In this document: in pieces, positions 21,740-33,900 of the stretch | Layout of the letters: each line of letters opens with the position of its first letter | Position numbering within the stretch: the stretch's first letter is position 1 | Assembly (NCBI GenBank): GCA_037043455.1 | Contig: JAWPHD010000095.1 | Location: forward strand, 496,001-560,000 | Length of the DNA: 64,000 nt | Origin: Cyrtodaria siliqua | Lineage: Eukaryota; Mollusca; Bivalvia; Adapedonta; Hiatellidae | Reading direction: 5' to 3' | Translations under genes and position numbers: made by a program | The notes under the pieces: model-generated | Told to the model about the DNA's origin: nothing | Databases searched by the model: none | What the model saw: the letters and a program-made list of their open reading frames with translations, nothing else

Positions 21740-24700
21740 GCGAACCCATGTGGTGCAGAGCTCTGCAGCTCTAAGGCGCAAAACATTATCCTCTGAGATA
21801 CCGGGGCTGCTAATTCAAAAAGAAACGCTTCGAGTCCATGGTTATTGAAGAATCTAATAAACCAGATTAAGCAACGTGCGGAGGCACATGGCAATATTGA
21901 AATTTTTTAAAACATTAAACTTAGCCTTTCGATTTTTTAATCTAGTATTATTTTGACTTTAAAGGGAGTACATCAGGTGTTGGTGCCTAAAAAAATATGT
22001 AATGACAATTTAAAACGTTAAATAGTTCATAGATGCAAATGGAACATTAACAGGTTCCTAGAATACAACCCACTAATTATAATTTACAACAAGTCTTACA
22101 AGTCTATAGAGAAATTCCCAAGTTATTAATAGCTCTTACACAGAGCAAATCGGCGGTATCTACACATGACGGTCGCTTTGCAATACATTGCGATTTATTT
22201 TACCGCCAAGTATCTGGCGCGTCACCATAGTTAGGAAATACCTTCTTCGGGGTGTTTATTTTATATTTTCAGCGTAATTTCTTTTAGTGTTTTATGGCTC
22301 ATTTAGTTTATTGTTAATATTAAATACATAAATAATGTATTTGAACAATTATAATATTACTACTAATCCTGCCGCGAGTTTTACAAACATAAAGATTGTC
22401 TTGTGTCTCTTTAATTGAGTCTGTGATAGTAATGGATTGGAATGTAACGATTCCCTGTCACCCAAATAGTATACATTCTCAAACAATTGATGCTTAATAG
22501 TTATATGCTTTATAAAGAGATTGCGTGGTAGAGTAGTGGTAAGCAAGCATTCTCCGAAAGCGAGAGGTTTGTAGTTTTATTTCGGGCGGCGTCATTTTAA
22601 CCCCAAACTACACGCAGTATAAAGTTCCCAACTATGTTCATATTTATACTGTTTCAAACATGTGCGTGCTCAAACAGGAAAACTGGTATATACATTAAAA
22701 CACCATAATTCTGCGAACATTTTGCTGCTTATCCATTTTGACAAACTTTTATAACTTGAACGATCAAATGCAGCATACAATTCATTTTCCAATTCTACAA
22801 ATAATTAGTTAATAAAAGAAGTACAAACCTGCAAGTATGTCTATGTAACACATTCCTCGTCACATTATAACAGAAAAACCGGGTCCAAGACAGTTCAAAC
22901 ACTCGTTTCAGGGCCATGTTGGGTCTGTGCGACTATGAAACCAAACGTTTATATCATCAATGAAATAATACGACTTGGGAAAATGTCATATGTCGCAAAA
23001 TTAAGCCGTTATAGAAAGATAAGGTCTACTTTGTGGTAGTGGGAACAGTCTAGTTATCACATTACTTACTCAGTTGGTGCAATATCACGGATTAGGATAA
23101 CGATAAAGAAAAACCGTCAACATTGTTTGGAGTCCTGTTTATGCCAAAGTTTTGGCAGAATGTTGGGACACATTTTATAGATGAACATATACTGAAAGGA
23201 ACAATAAACGCATAATGGGTATTTCCGCTATATAGTGTATGTTTAATATGCTACTGATAATCGAACGTTACAGGGCGGCATTAGGCTCGTCCTTTCGGAA
23301 AGAAGGTTTAAACAGCACCGAACACAACAATGGTTACCCTTTTAAAGTTTCATTATTGACATAATGCGCCTTTGGCTCGATCAGGTGAGCAAACTTAGGC
23401 TTAAAACGTTACAATCTCTTAACATTAAACAGAGTACTGAAACAGCTTGACTTTTTCAAGCGAAACTTCAACATTTATGAATTTCGTGTAACAACGTATA
23501 CATTGATTAAAAGGTCTACTACATGACAGAATTGTCGTTTCTGTAATTAGTTGTAGCCCCGTTATCTATAAAAACGTTGCGATATATCTGGAATATTACG
23601 TGGAATTAGGTGTACATGTAATAGTGAAGTATAGGCAATGTTTTGATTATGCCTTTCTTTTTCCTTTCAGTATACATATAAATAATGGCAACAGGCATGA
23701 TTAGTGGTAAATAAGAATACTTTATTAAATTGGTTGATAAGTACATCATGGAAATGTTTCATCAAACAAATGAATTGAAAAAATACCTACTCTGCTCCCA
23801 GCAACACGGATTTTACACGGGAATTTAAAAAAAATTGATCTAATTAAAATTTTAAGGATTAAATATTTACTTCTTAACCGAATTTTAAAATTAAAGTACA
23901 TTTATTTGCCGCTTAGAATTTCTGTTCTGTTGCTTATTTAGGCAATATCAAAATACCGGAAAGCATTTGTATTCAGAAAGCTTCTCATACTAAAATGTTT
24001 CTAAATAATCCATGATAACATATTCACACAGAACATATAAATACAGCCTTACATATTGATAGTAATTACAGATATCATGCACAATGTGGATGGTAATATT
24101 CGATAATCAAGTTAACTGACATTCTTATTTGTATTGTGTTTGCTGAAATGTGCCAATTTCCCGTTGTTGTTTTTTTTTTTTTTTTTTTTTTAATTAGTAT
24201 AGAAATATATATTCCAGAGTACTCAAATGCCAAATTGTCGGAACCAATCAGATTTATTCCGTAGTAGTTTCGTATAATATTTTTTGAAATATCTTAACAT
24301 TGTATTGTTTAAAAAATGTTGCCTTATATAAGGCTCGAACCCTGAACCTTCGGTGCAGTAGACACATAGTAGACGACGCTCTAACCGACTGCTGCAATGC
24401 GCAAAAAAATAAGAAGAAAAAGCCGCCGTTGGTTTGTTACGGTATTACATAGTATATAACAAATGCCACGATCTGCAATCTGATTGGTTCCGATAATTTG
24501 GCATGTGAGCGATCTCATACATATGATATTAATCGGAACTTTTTTTCTCTGGTAACTTACATATCTCGTACTTATCGATGCGTGCGAGACACTAGCTCTG
24601 ACTCATAAATTACTAAAGGGACATACGACAATCTTTTTTTTTTATAAACTCACGGCGTCCCGTGAATGTTTCTAAATAACTACATAGCATTAAAATGCCT

Positions 24701-25140
24701 ATCAATACCTCTGCCGGACGGTCAAACGGAATAGAGCAAGCAGCCATCTTGCAAATGGCCATGTTTAAAGGGCCATTAACAAAAGGGCCATATAAATAAA
24801 GTGCCAAGATTTAAAAATAAAGGGCCATATATAAAGGAAAACGGTTCCTTCTTTCAGAAAAAGGCCCTGTATTTTTGTCCAAGTATTTGGACAATGTTTG
24901 CTCAATAAACTTGGACAGCCTATGGTGGGGGCCATTTTTCAAAAATGTTTGGATTATGATCTTATGGCTCTTTGTTATCATTTTAGAACAAAAAACAGGG
25001 GGCCAAGCCCCTTGTTGGGAAACTGACATTTCCTTCTGGACAGGCTACTGAAATGGCTCACTGATCCATTGTTGCTGCATATCACATCCTTCAACCGTTT
25101 GGACGTCATTTTAAACGTCAACAAACGTCCAAAGCCACGA
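21740..25140. other. Intergenic, no gene seen
   Basis: AT-rich. It holds a poly(T) tract at 24170-24192. Read on the - strand, a tRNA-like pseudogene at about 24325-24400 has the B-box GGGTTCGAGCC but a poor acceptor stem. A copy of the motif ACATACGACAATCTTTTTT with ACGGCGTCC is at 24618-24662. Confidence 0.4.
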
Positions 25141-25145
25141 TAACG

Positions 25146-25561
25146 TTACGTCACGGGTCATTGATATCTAACAGGTAGATTGATGTTGCATTTCCCGGCC
25201 GGTTAGTTCAGTCGGTAGAGCATCTGAACGGTAGTCCGAGGGTCCAGGGTTCGAGCCCCAGTCTGGTTGCACGCACATTTTTCTATCCCTGTGACATTTG
25301 TCGCCCAACGGGAGACCGTGACTGAGTAAACTCCGAGAAACATGGAAATGATTCTCTGTACCCATGGAAATTCGAGGACGAATGTCAGTCTGTAGTGGGA
25401 GTGTGTCACGGGTCATTGATATGTCACAGGTAGATTGACGTTGCATTGTTCGGCCGGTTAGCTCAGTCCGTTGTGCATCGGAACGGTAGTCCGAATGTCC
25501 CGGGTTCGAACGCCGGTCTGACTGAACATTTGTATAGCCCTGTGACATTTGGCGCCCAACG
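25146..25561 (+). mobile_element. Miniature LTR-like element (TRIM-like) with a tRNA-like sequence in each terminal repeat
   Basis: Two direct repeats of about 146-151 bp (about 25146-25296 and 25402-25547) start (T)GTGTCACGGGTCATTGATAT and end CCCTGTGACA. Each is followed by TT and TGKCGCCCAACG, which looks like a retroviral-type primer-binding site, and the second is preceded by the purine-rich GTGGGAG. Inside each repeat is a tRNA-like stretch with A-box TAGYTCAGTC and B-box GGTTCGARC. The internal part between the repeats is only about 105 bp. A plain head-to-tail tRNA-SINE dimer is the alternative. The long open frame on the - strand here is a by-product. Confidence 0.55.
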
Positions 25562-26960
25562 TTCAAGATCAAAACCTCGTGATTGGGACTTGAAACACTT
25601 CAAAAACGCCTACGGCCCTTGGTATCGATAATCTTCAAATCTCGCCCACAATGCATGGCTCTGGGACAATATAAACCCGTTGGAAATATGTTATACCGAA
25701 AAAATCTTCATCAAAATCCTAGACACGTGTTCAAGTCATATAACAATGTATATGTGCCGAATAAAAGTATAGGTTTATTCAAGCGTTTTTAAATTACCCG
25801 TGATTGAATATGCGTAAAATGAATTATGAGTTGGTAACTCTGAAGTCGCCGTTGCAGTTTTTGGGGTTTGACTTAGCGGTTTATACTGTGTTTGGATTCT
25901 CAAAATTGGAAAATGTTATAATATATAAATCGTCGTCAGTACGTTACGGTGTACATATGTTATAAAATGTGGATGTTGTTGGCGGGATAGCTACTTTAAC
26001 AATAACACCGTATATCTCAACGTGTTGCATTGAAAAACGATTAACATAAGCTGCAAAGAATTTATTCACATCAAAACATATATATTATATAACCAGTAGT
26101 GATCTTAAACATACATGGCAATCAGTACTAGAATCACCTAAGATAATCATTAACCTTATTTTACATCATGTTTCATGGATTACGAAACAAGTTTCAGCTG
26201 ATACACTTCACTCTCGATGGCTAGGATAACAGCGTTATCCTGGTCTTGGTGTCGGAGGAAAAGGGAAAACATTGAGAAAAAATAACATGTGTACGTGTGC
26301 TACCTTTGACTTACAACACTCAGACTGGAAATCTATGCTATTCATTCAGTATAGTCTGATACTGTAGTTGTACATATCAGCTATACCCGTTACCTCCCGC
26401 AGCCCTTACCATATAGATGTTGCCTATAGGTGTTCCTGGCCTTTGACAATATTAAGTCTGGAAATAATCTCAAAATCTCAAAGTTGGATACACAGATTAA
26501 TTTCGCATTGTTACTACTCATATTGACATTACCGGAATATCATAACATGCTGAGTGTTTGTAGAGAGCATTTATACATCTAACTACAAGGATCTAAAACG
26601 GGTGATGATAAATATGATACGAAAATGTACATAGATTCGCATATACTATCTTCGAACACAGCCCGGAACCAATACGGCACAAAGATCCCACTTTATTTAT
26701 TTTTAGAGGGTGGACAAAGTAGTATATAAAGTATTTTCCTTGACCCCGTCTATATAAATACAATATACAATAAAATTATATACCAAAACAGTTTAAATAT
26801 ACAATACAATGACATGCATAATATAATTTCACTATTACGTTTCTTTATATTCCTAAATTAGAGTAGTTCGAAGACATTGTTAGTGTAACATTACAGTCGC
26901 TACCCCGACAACAACAGCCACATTTAACAACAAATGTACACCGTTTCTAAACCTAATGAC
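25562..26960. other. Intergenic, nothing recognised
   Basis: No coding region or clear repeat structure seen. Confidence 0.4.
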
Positions 26961-26965
26961 GACGA

Positions 26966-27066
26966 GGTATAAAAACCCTAACAAAGGCAACTAGTGTGAT
27001 TAAAAACACTAATAAGGGCAACTAGTGTGAATAAAACACTAACAAAGGCAACTAGTGTGTATAAAA
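26966..27066. repeat. Short tandem repeat, three units of about 32 bp
   Basis: Units contain CTAACAAAGGCAACTAGTGTG followed by ATTAAAAACA or variants. Confidence 0.8.
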
Positions 27067-27159
27067 GAAACAATTACATACACTTAATGTCAATATACAT
27101 TATTTAAAGGTGAATTTAAACATTTATTGATCATGTTAAAAAACGTTAACCTTGTTAAC

Positions 27160-27512
27160 TGAATGTTGTTTAACGGCCCATCAACAAATCAATCCATGTC
27201 CGACGGACGAGGCTAAATGTAAGTGTCTTGCCCAAGAATACACCGGACTGTGTTGCTTACGGTTTTCAGTTCTTTTCGCTAACCACTGAGCTACGTTATC
27301 TCGCTTTCCTTTTATCGTGTTTGATATAAGGGGAGGTAATCGGGTGGTCTCGTGCATCGGAGTCTATTTTTCAAGCACGTTAAATAGAAAAAGTCATCTA
27401 AATATTAGTAGGATTAGGTCGGGTTCATGGATTTTTATGTATCGTTCCCGTCTCCCTGTGGCGGCTCTAAATAATATGTTAATATGGCCATTTAACAACA
27501 ATCAATTCAATT
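27160..27512. mobile_element. Inverted pair of partial SINEs
   Basis: 27160-27300 is a - strand SINE fragment (TTGTTTAACGGCCCATCAAC, GTCCGACGGACGAGGCTAA, GTCTTGCCCAAGAA). 27320-27512 is a + strand fragment of the same family (GGGTGGTCTCGTGCATCGG, GGCGGCTCTAAATAATATG, ACAACAATCAATTCAATTC). Together they run tail-head/head-tail with the head region largely lost. Confidence 0.7.
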
Positions 27513-27859
27513 CTGAACAAGATGTTTAACATAGTATACTTAATTATAACGCAATATAATCAGACATATGAGCAATAATAAACGTATGTTATATTTTCAT
27601 CTCCTACCAACATATTACATGATCTAATAGTGAAATTAATTAAAACAATTGCATACACGGACACATAATGAGAACATATGGTACTATAGAAACCACAGCA
27701 CCCAAACGCAATGGCACGGTAGGTTCGCACTGTACCACAAACATAAAACAAAACGCAGCACTAACTTTGAACAAATTGTTTGCATATTTAGTAGTTCGAG
27801 GTGTAGCGTGAACGATACCTCATAGGCCAATAACGTAGCGATGAACTGACACTTACACG

Positions 27860-28440
27860 GCAAAAACAAAGGTAAACAAGGTGGGTATGCTTTGTTTTTT
27901 ATTTGCCTTGATATGAAAAATCGGGGAATACAGTTCGTATGGTTATGGTTAAGCTTTGCACACGACCCAAAATTATTGTCATTGGTGCTATCTCCATAGC
28001 ATTGGAACTATCTCTCTAGCATTGGATCTATCTCTTCTAAGAAATCGCAGATTTCTCCACAAGAAACGTTCTCCGCGTTATTTATTTTGTCAACAGGCAA
28101 TATACGGACACCAATTGGATGATAACTGGTTGATATTTGATGTTTTCATGTCGATATGTAGCGTAAGTAGGCAAAGAAGGGGGTGGGGCGGGTGAGGTGG
28201 GTAACCTAGGTGGCGACGATCAAGTTGAGAAAAACTGCAAAGTTCCAACGGGCTAAAAGTCTTTAGCGTCAAATTAGGCATCTTTCGAGAATTCTTTTGG
28301 GTCGTGTTCAAAGCTTAAACGTAACCACACGGAACTGCATTCCCCGATTTTTTTATATCAAGGCAAAGAAAAAACTTAACGATGAAATAGCAAAGCATAC
28401 CCATCTCATTTACCTTTATTTTTAGCACTGAAACTACCTC
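27860..28440. mobile_element. TIR element (MITE) with arms of about 120 bp
   Basis: The left arm AAAGGTAAACAAGGTGGGTATG, with TTTGCCTTGATATG and AATCGGGGAATACAGTTC, is matched on the right by CATACCCATCTCATTTACC, TATATCAAGGCAAAG and GAACTGCATTCCCCGATT. The middle of about 330 bp carries no gene. Confidence 0.8.
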
Positions 28441-30160
28441 GGAAGTGGCGATGGAGCACTTTTGCATATACCTCAAAACGGAGTTAGCCGTGACTTAGAA
28501 GAATAAAACGCATCAATTGACTACATAGAAAAAGCCTTTGATCTTTTATCGGCTATCCGTCTGCTTTAGATCTGTTTTTTACTTTTTTTATATTTTTATT
28601 TCTTATCTATATAGTAGGTTTATTATGGTCTATTAAGTTTTACGCAAAAACTATTTTATTTCAGTAACTCATTTTTACTCTTTCTTCTTTTCCTTTATTC
28701 TGATTATATTTCTTATCTAAAAATAACCCTTTATAATGTTCTAGTTTTGCATTTATGCTCTTTTTATTTTAATAAATCTTGATGTATTGTGATAACGTGT
28801 CCTCAGTTTATTTCTTATTCATAAAATGGTTCATAATTTCTGTCATGACAAAAAGCAAAATAATTATACACGTGTGAACTTAACCCTGAACATTTGGTCA
28901 TTATAATTTATATTATATATGTAATTTTATTTTTAAATATCAATTCAAGTTATTGAAATATTAGTGTTTAATGTGTCGGTATACGTTGTCTAATATAAAA
29001 CAGTTTATCCGACTTGAAGCACTTTAAGTACTTTTAAAAGCAGGTTAAACTGAAATTATTACCATACTATACCTCGAATGAGTGCACATAAGCACATTTT
29101 TATTTGCAAGACAATTATAACCGAGTGGCATCAACATTAGTGATAAAAAGTACACTCGAGAGATCAACGAAATCGAAATCCTAACGGTTGTTTCATCAAA
29201 TGTAAATGTAATTGCCTATTATCCTGCAATAGTGAATAGTTCAACATAGCATGTATTTCTGTCTCAACGGTATCCTTACACAATGGGTACACTCCCTCAT
29301 ATACTAACGTTTTTGTCCATATCGCCCAGTTTCTTACTCCGTTGTTATTTCCATTTCTTCTCATGACACATTTTCTTGTTATTTATTAATACATTTTCAT
29401 TTATTGAAAAGAGACTACTGCCATTGACGTTCAAAGGCACCAAACACTACAGCACACCGGAAGAAGAATACACACACTATATATAAATGACTCTGACTCA
29501 AACATTTGCGAGTTAATTAAAGCATGTTTATATATAAGGTTTGGGATACCTTCACATTTGGCGTACTGTCATCTTAAATGTACACCACCCTAATTGCATA
29601 CCAAAAACGCTCAAGTGATACATGTTAAACCCTTAAACGAGCTCAACTATACACAATATATATATAAGAATGAGAAAGTACATACATCTACAAAATACCT
29701 TCCAAAAAGCACTGGATCCCCGTGGGTATAAGAAAATGATAGAATAATCTAATACATGGGGAATAAATATTTCTACAGTGCTATAACCATGATAACTACG
29801 ATATATATATACACACACACACACACCCTATTTTAAACTCTATTGTTTACAAATAAATGAATAATTAAACTAATGCGAATTGTTAAAATCTTCACTACAC
29901 CCTGTCTGATATGAGCATTCTGTATTTTTATCAGATATGTTTATAATGTGTTCTACGTGTGTTCTTAGTCGTTTATTTATTTGTATAAAGTTAAGAAAAA
30001 CGCGTGTTGACCAGACTTATTTCCCCTTTGATTTGGCCTTTCATCATTGTGTCAGGCAAGTCCTGAACTCAGTCTTGAATGTGTTGTCCAAATATCGTTA
30101 TGACTCTCTTAGCAAATCGTTGAAATTGTTAATAGTGGATAGAAATTTATAGTCGATATA
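28441..30160. other. Intergenic between the convergent genes, nothing recognised
   Basis: AT-rich with a short (CA)n at about 29810-29825. A TTTATT on the + strand at 29972 could serve as the AATAAA signal of gene B, giving a 3' UTR of about 560 bases. Confidence 0.35.
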
Positions 30161-30164
30161 GGTG

Positions 30165-30575
30165 TTAGATAATAGGAATTTCTAACTTATCGTCAATACT
30201 GTAAGATAATCGGAATTTCTAAGTTATCGTCAATATTGGCGACATATAATTGGAACTTCTAACTTATCTTCAATATTGGTGATAGATAATGGCATTTTCT
30301 AACTTGTCGTCGATATTGTTGACAGATAATCGGTTTCTAACTCATCGTCGATATTGGTGACAGATAATCTAATTTCTAACTTTGATATTGGAGATATGTA
30401 ATCGGATTTTCTAACTTATCGTTGATATTGATGACATATATAATCGGATTTTCTAACTTATCTTCGATATTGGTGATAGATAATCGGATTTTTCAAGTTA
30501 TCGTCAATATTGGTGTTAGATAATCGGAATTTCTAGCTTATCCTCGATATTGGTGACATATAATCTGAATTTCTG
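30165..30575. repeat. Minisatellite overlapping the end of gene B
   Basis: About nine units of about 43 bp contain GATAATCGGAATTTCTAAC followed by TTATCGTCAATATTGGTGA. On the - strand the unit overlaps the last 12 codons and the stop of gene B, then continues as 3' UTR. Confidence 0.85.
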
Positions 30576-30940
30576 TCTGAATTATCTTGTTGCAACTCCT
30601 CGCTGTCGGTATGTGTTGGATCACCGTATGTCGGCACAAGATAGCTTGCTTGTTTTTCTTGCCGATCGTTGTTGTCATCGTGTTTTGGCGGTGGTACGTC
30701 GTATGGTATAAGATAGCTTGCTTGTTTTTCTGACCGATCGTTGCTGTCTCCATGGTGCCTCGGTGGAATGCAAGGTATTGACAGGTCCTGCGTGGACATA
30801 GGATAACCTGTGTCGGTTTCTTCCCGATCGGTGTTGTCTCCACTACTTTGGTTCACTAGATTAGACTTGTCGGGGATGACGACTCGAAGTTGTTCGTAAA
30901 CGGTCCTTGGTTGCAGCGACACGTAATCATTTACGCTTTT
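30533..30940 (-). CDS. Gene B last exon: cytoplasmic tail, phosphotyrosine motifs
   Basis: The acceptor TTCAACAG (phase 0) precedes 135 residues and a TAG stop. Tyrosine motifs in order are [15 protein letters not shown] (ITSM-like T-x-Y-x-x-L), [20 protein letters not shown] and DYMSP. Four of these are YxxP, the consensus for Crk/Nck-type SH2 domains. Two internal blocks ([13 protein letters not shown] and [13 protein letters not shown]) are near-duplicates, so the exon grew by duplication of a roughly 30-residue unit. The remainder is Asp/Asn/Ser-rich and likely disordered. Confidence 0.85.
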   Translation of the reverse strand, partial: KSVNDYVSLQPRTVYEQLRVVIPDKSNLVNQSSGDNTDREETDTGYPMSTQDLSIPCIPPRHHGDSNDRSEKQASYLIPYDVPPPKHDDNNDRQEKQASYLVPTYGDPTHTDSEELQQDNSDRNSDYMSPISRIS

Positions 30941-33900
30941 CTGTTGAACAAATTCGGGGTGTATATATTAAACGCAACTCATATGCTTATTTGTTTTATC
31001 AGCATTTAATTTGTGTGTAAAAATACAGTTTTTGTCTGTTTTTGTTATATGATTTGATACTAATCGTTAATGTAAGTATATATTTGTATGTTATAACTGT
31101 ATGTCCTTTTACATATAATTAAGATCAAACATATTAGAAATCAGTTGTTTTACTGCAATTTGAAATTGTACAAAAACATACACTGATTCATTTTCAAACA
31201 GTAGTTAACAGTTTCAATTCTAAACATGGTGAATGCATGTTTCTTTAATTAATATATTAAAAATACATACACAATTCCAACGGTTATCTCCAGCCTCTTT
31301 TTTGTCATCATATTTCTTGTTTTCATCATCGTCAAGCTGTATTAAGTTACCAATACGGTCGTAAGTGGAATCCGGTCGCTGAGGTTCGATAGGTGTTGGC
31401 CCACCATATGCCAACCCTAAATTTACTACACCATCATAATGGGGGTTTCCTAAAGTTCTCGATTGAGAATTACTCGTTCCTCCCTTGTTGTTTAACCTTT
31501 TAAAATATAAAACAAGAGTTATGTAACCTTTATAGCGTCATACACCATACAAATAACGTTATGATCATTTATGTGTTTTACCTGCCCTGTTTGTTTACAC
31601 TTTATCCCTATTGTCAATAAATACTGAAAATGTGATCCCAAGGAAGCAACAAACAAACCATTTTATAATTGGGATGTCATATCTCGCATTTTATTAATCA
31701 TTGAAGATGTTTTGTTTTGTGTGCGTGTTTGTGGTGGACTGTGGTCTTTGAATGATACATTTCCTGTTTATTTATATGATATATATTTGTTTTCGTATTA
31801 TAGAGATTTTTATATATTAAGTTCTGCTCAACCAGGGGATAAAGGGCGTGAACGATAGCAAACATTTGTGTAAATGTAGTATTTTGTAACACTGTTATTT
31901 GTCACTTCAATAAAGGAAAATAAATAATACAGAACTTCTATAAAGTCTCGAAATAATATTCTAAATTATCTGTCGAATAGAAGATCATAGTCAGTGTCAA
32001 ATCCAAGTCCTATATTAACGGTATGTTTGAAAACCTGTGTATAAAGTTAAAATGTGCTCAACACTAAGACATTTGATGGAAACAAATGCAACGTTCATAA
32101 CAAAGCTTTAACTGTTGTAAAAGCAATCAGAAAGGAGGTGCATGATCACTTATACTTCTTATGTCCGTTCAAGATAAAGCTTACCGTTTAACGAGAATTA
32201 TAATCAAAATAATGAAGACTCCTATCAAAACCAACGCTCCAAATCCAGCGCCCACTCCAATAGGTACAATTGACTCAGTGCCTGTGTGTTCTTTTGATAC
32301 GGCAGGAGCAGCCGCAGTGGTAGATTTAGAGCTAACGGATATTGTATTGGATGGAGTAGAAGCTGTTGTAGTTAATGGTGTAGTAGTAGCAGTAGTAGTA
32401 GGTTTAGTTGTCGTAGTAGTTGTAGGGGTGGTCGTCAGTTCAACTAGAAAAAAGAATAAGAATTATTAACACATGACAAAACTATTGTTAACAAATTAAG
32501 AGTATGAAAGGAGAATAAGGCCAAAGTTGCAACTTTGATTTTCCAAGATATACACACATTTTAATACAGTGGTCACATGTTTTAATGAGATTAAGAAATA
32601 CTGATAAAGGTGATCCTTTGGGAGCAACAAACATAATTAAGAGAATAAAGCAGCAGACTCGGTTTTATTGAGTCTGTTCATGAGAAGTAATGAAAGAAGC
32701 AACACCTCTCACGCCCCCTAGCACCGGCTTAAGCGGTATTCTACTTCAAGAAGGCAAATATTATTGTTTTCATTTAAAATATAAATCACAGAAATGCGCT
32801 AAATAAATTTTCGGGTTATTTTTTCCACTTGAGTGTAAACAATTATTTTAATATATATAAATTTAATTCAAAGTTGTTCATACCAGTGAATGGTTTTAAA
32901 ATGTAATCAATTTAAAATGAATGGTTTTAAAATTTAATCAATGCTAAACAATATAGCCTTTTTGAAACTATGCATGTAACAATATGCTGTCCTCGTTGAT
33001 TGTGCGATCATCGGACTTATTGTGGACCCTATGATGACGTCTACCTAACTCTTGACAGGACAGACGGTAACGGTAACGTTTGATGTTTGTCTTCAGGTTT
33101 TCTTGTTGTACCCTAAATCACACTGATCAACCGGCTGCAAGGAAGTAAGAGGAAGTAAGATGGTTGCAGAGGAGTCAGATTGGCGAAATTGTTTGAAGTG
33201 GATGGTGGGGTTAGTATTTTTGCTTTCTGTTGCGTATTCTGCTAAAATGTTCGGAAAATGATTATGAAGATTTAAAAAAGAATGACAGAGGAAGCTTTCA
33301 CTTTAAAAATCCGGTAATAAAACGACGTTAGTGCGTATAGCACCCTGCAAAAATGTCCAAACATTTGTACAAACAATGAACTTTTCAGAATAAACAAAAA
33401 TAACGAACTGATATTCGCAATTGTAACATGCGAAAACATCTAAAGGTAATTACAAGTACTCGTGTTAGGTTTCAATCTAAAATGTATAGTAGTTACCTTA
33501 GCAATCGTCAAATACGCGAAAGAATTGCTAAAAACTATCTGAACTTCCCGTACGCATCTGAAATGATCAATCTGACTTCTTCGTTCGCACTTGTAAAACA
33601 CATCTGACATTCCGGTTCGCTATTTTTGTTTTACCTTCTCGACTTTAAAATGCTATGACTCGGAAAGTTTTAATTATTTCAAAGAGCTACTTTGTACAGT
33701 TATACAGACTGGATTGAGGATCATGACAAGTGTTTTAAATTGAATTAAATTTGCGAATATCATTTCGTTATTTCTGTTTATTCTGAAAATGTCTTTGTTT
33801 TTACAAATATTTGAACATTAATACAGGGTGCTATACGCACTAACGTCGTTTTATTACCGGATTTGTAAAGTGAAAGCTTCCTCTGTCATTCCTTTTCAAA

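Noticed and set aside
22505..22580. tRNA-like sequence with GTGGTAGAGTAGTGGTAAGC
   Set aside because: Neither box matches well and no cloverleaf can be drawn.
24325..24400. tRNA gene on the - strand
   Set aside because: The B box is good, but stems do not close; probable SINE remnant.
25200..25270. Functional tRNA gene
   Set aside because: A and B boxes are present, but the anticodon arm and acceptor stem pair poorly and the sequence is duplicated inside a repeat; better explained as tRNA-derived promoter.
25168..25572. 134-residue open frame on the - strand
   Set aside because: It runs through the tRNA-like and LTR-like repeats; the two halves simply repeat each other.
30538..30843. 101-residue - strand frame inside the last exon of gene B
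   Set aside because: Out-of-frame shadow of the tail.
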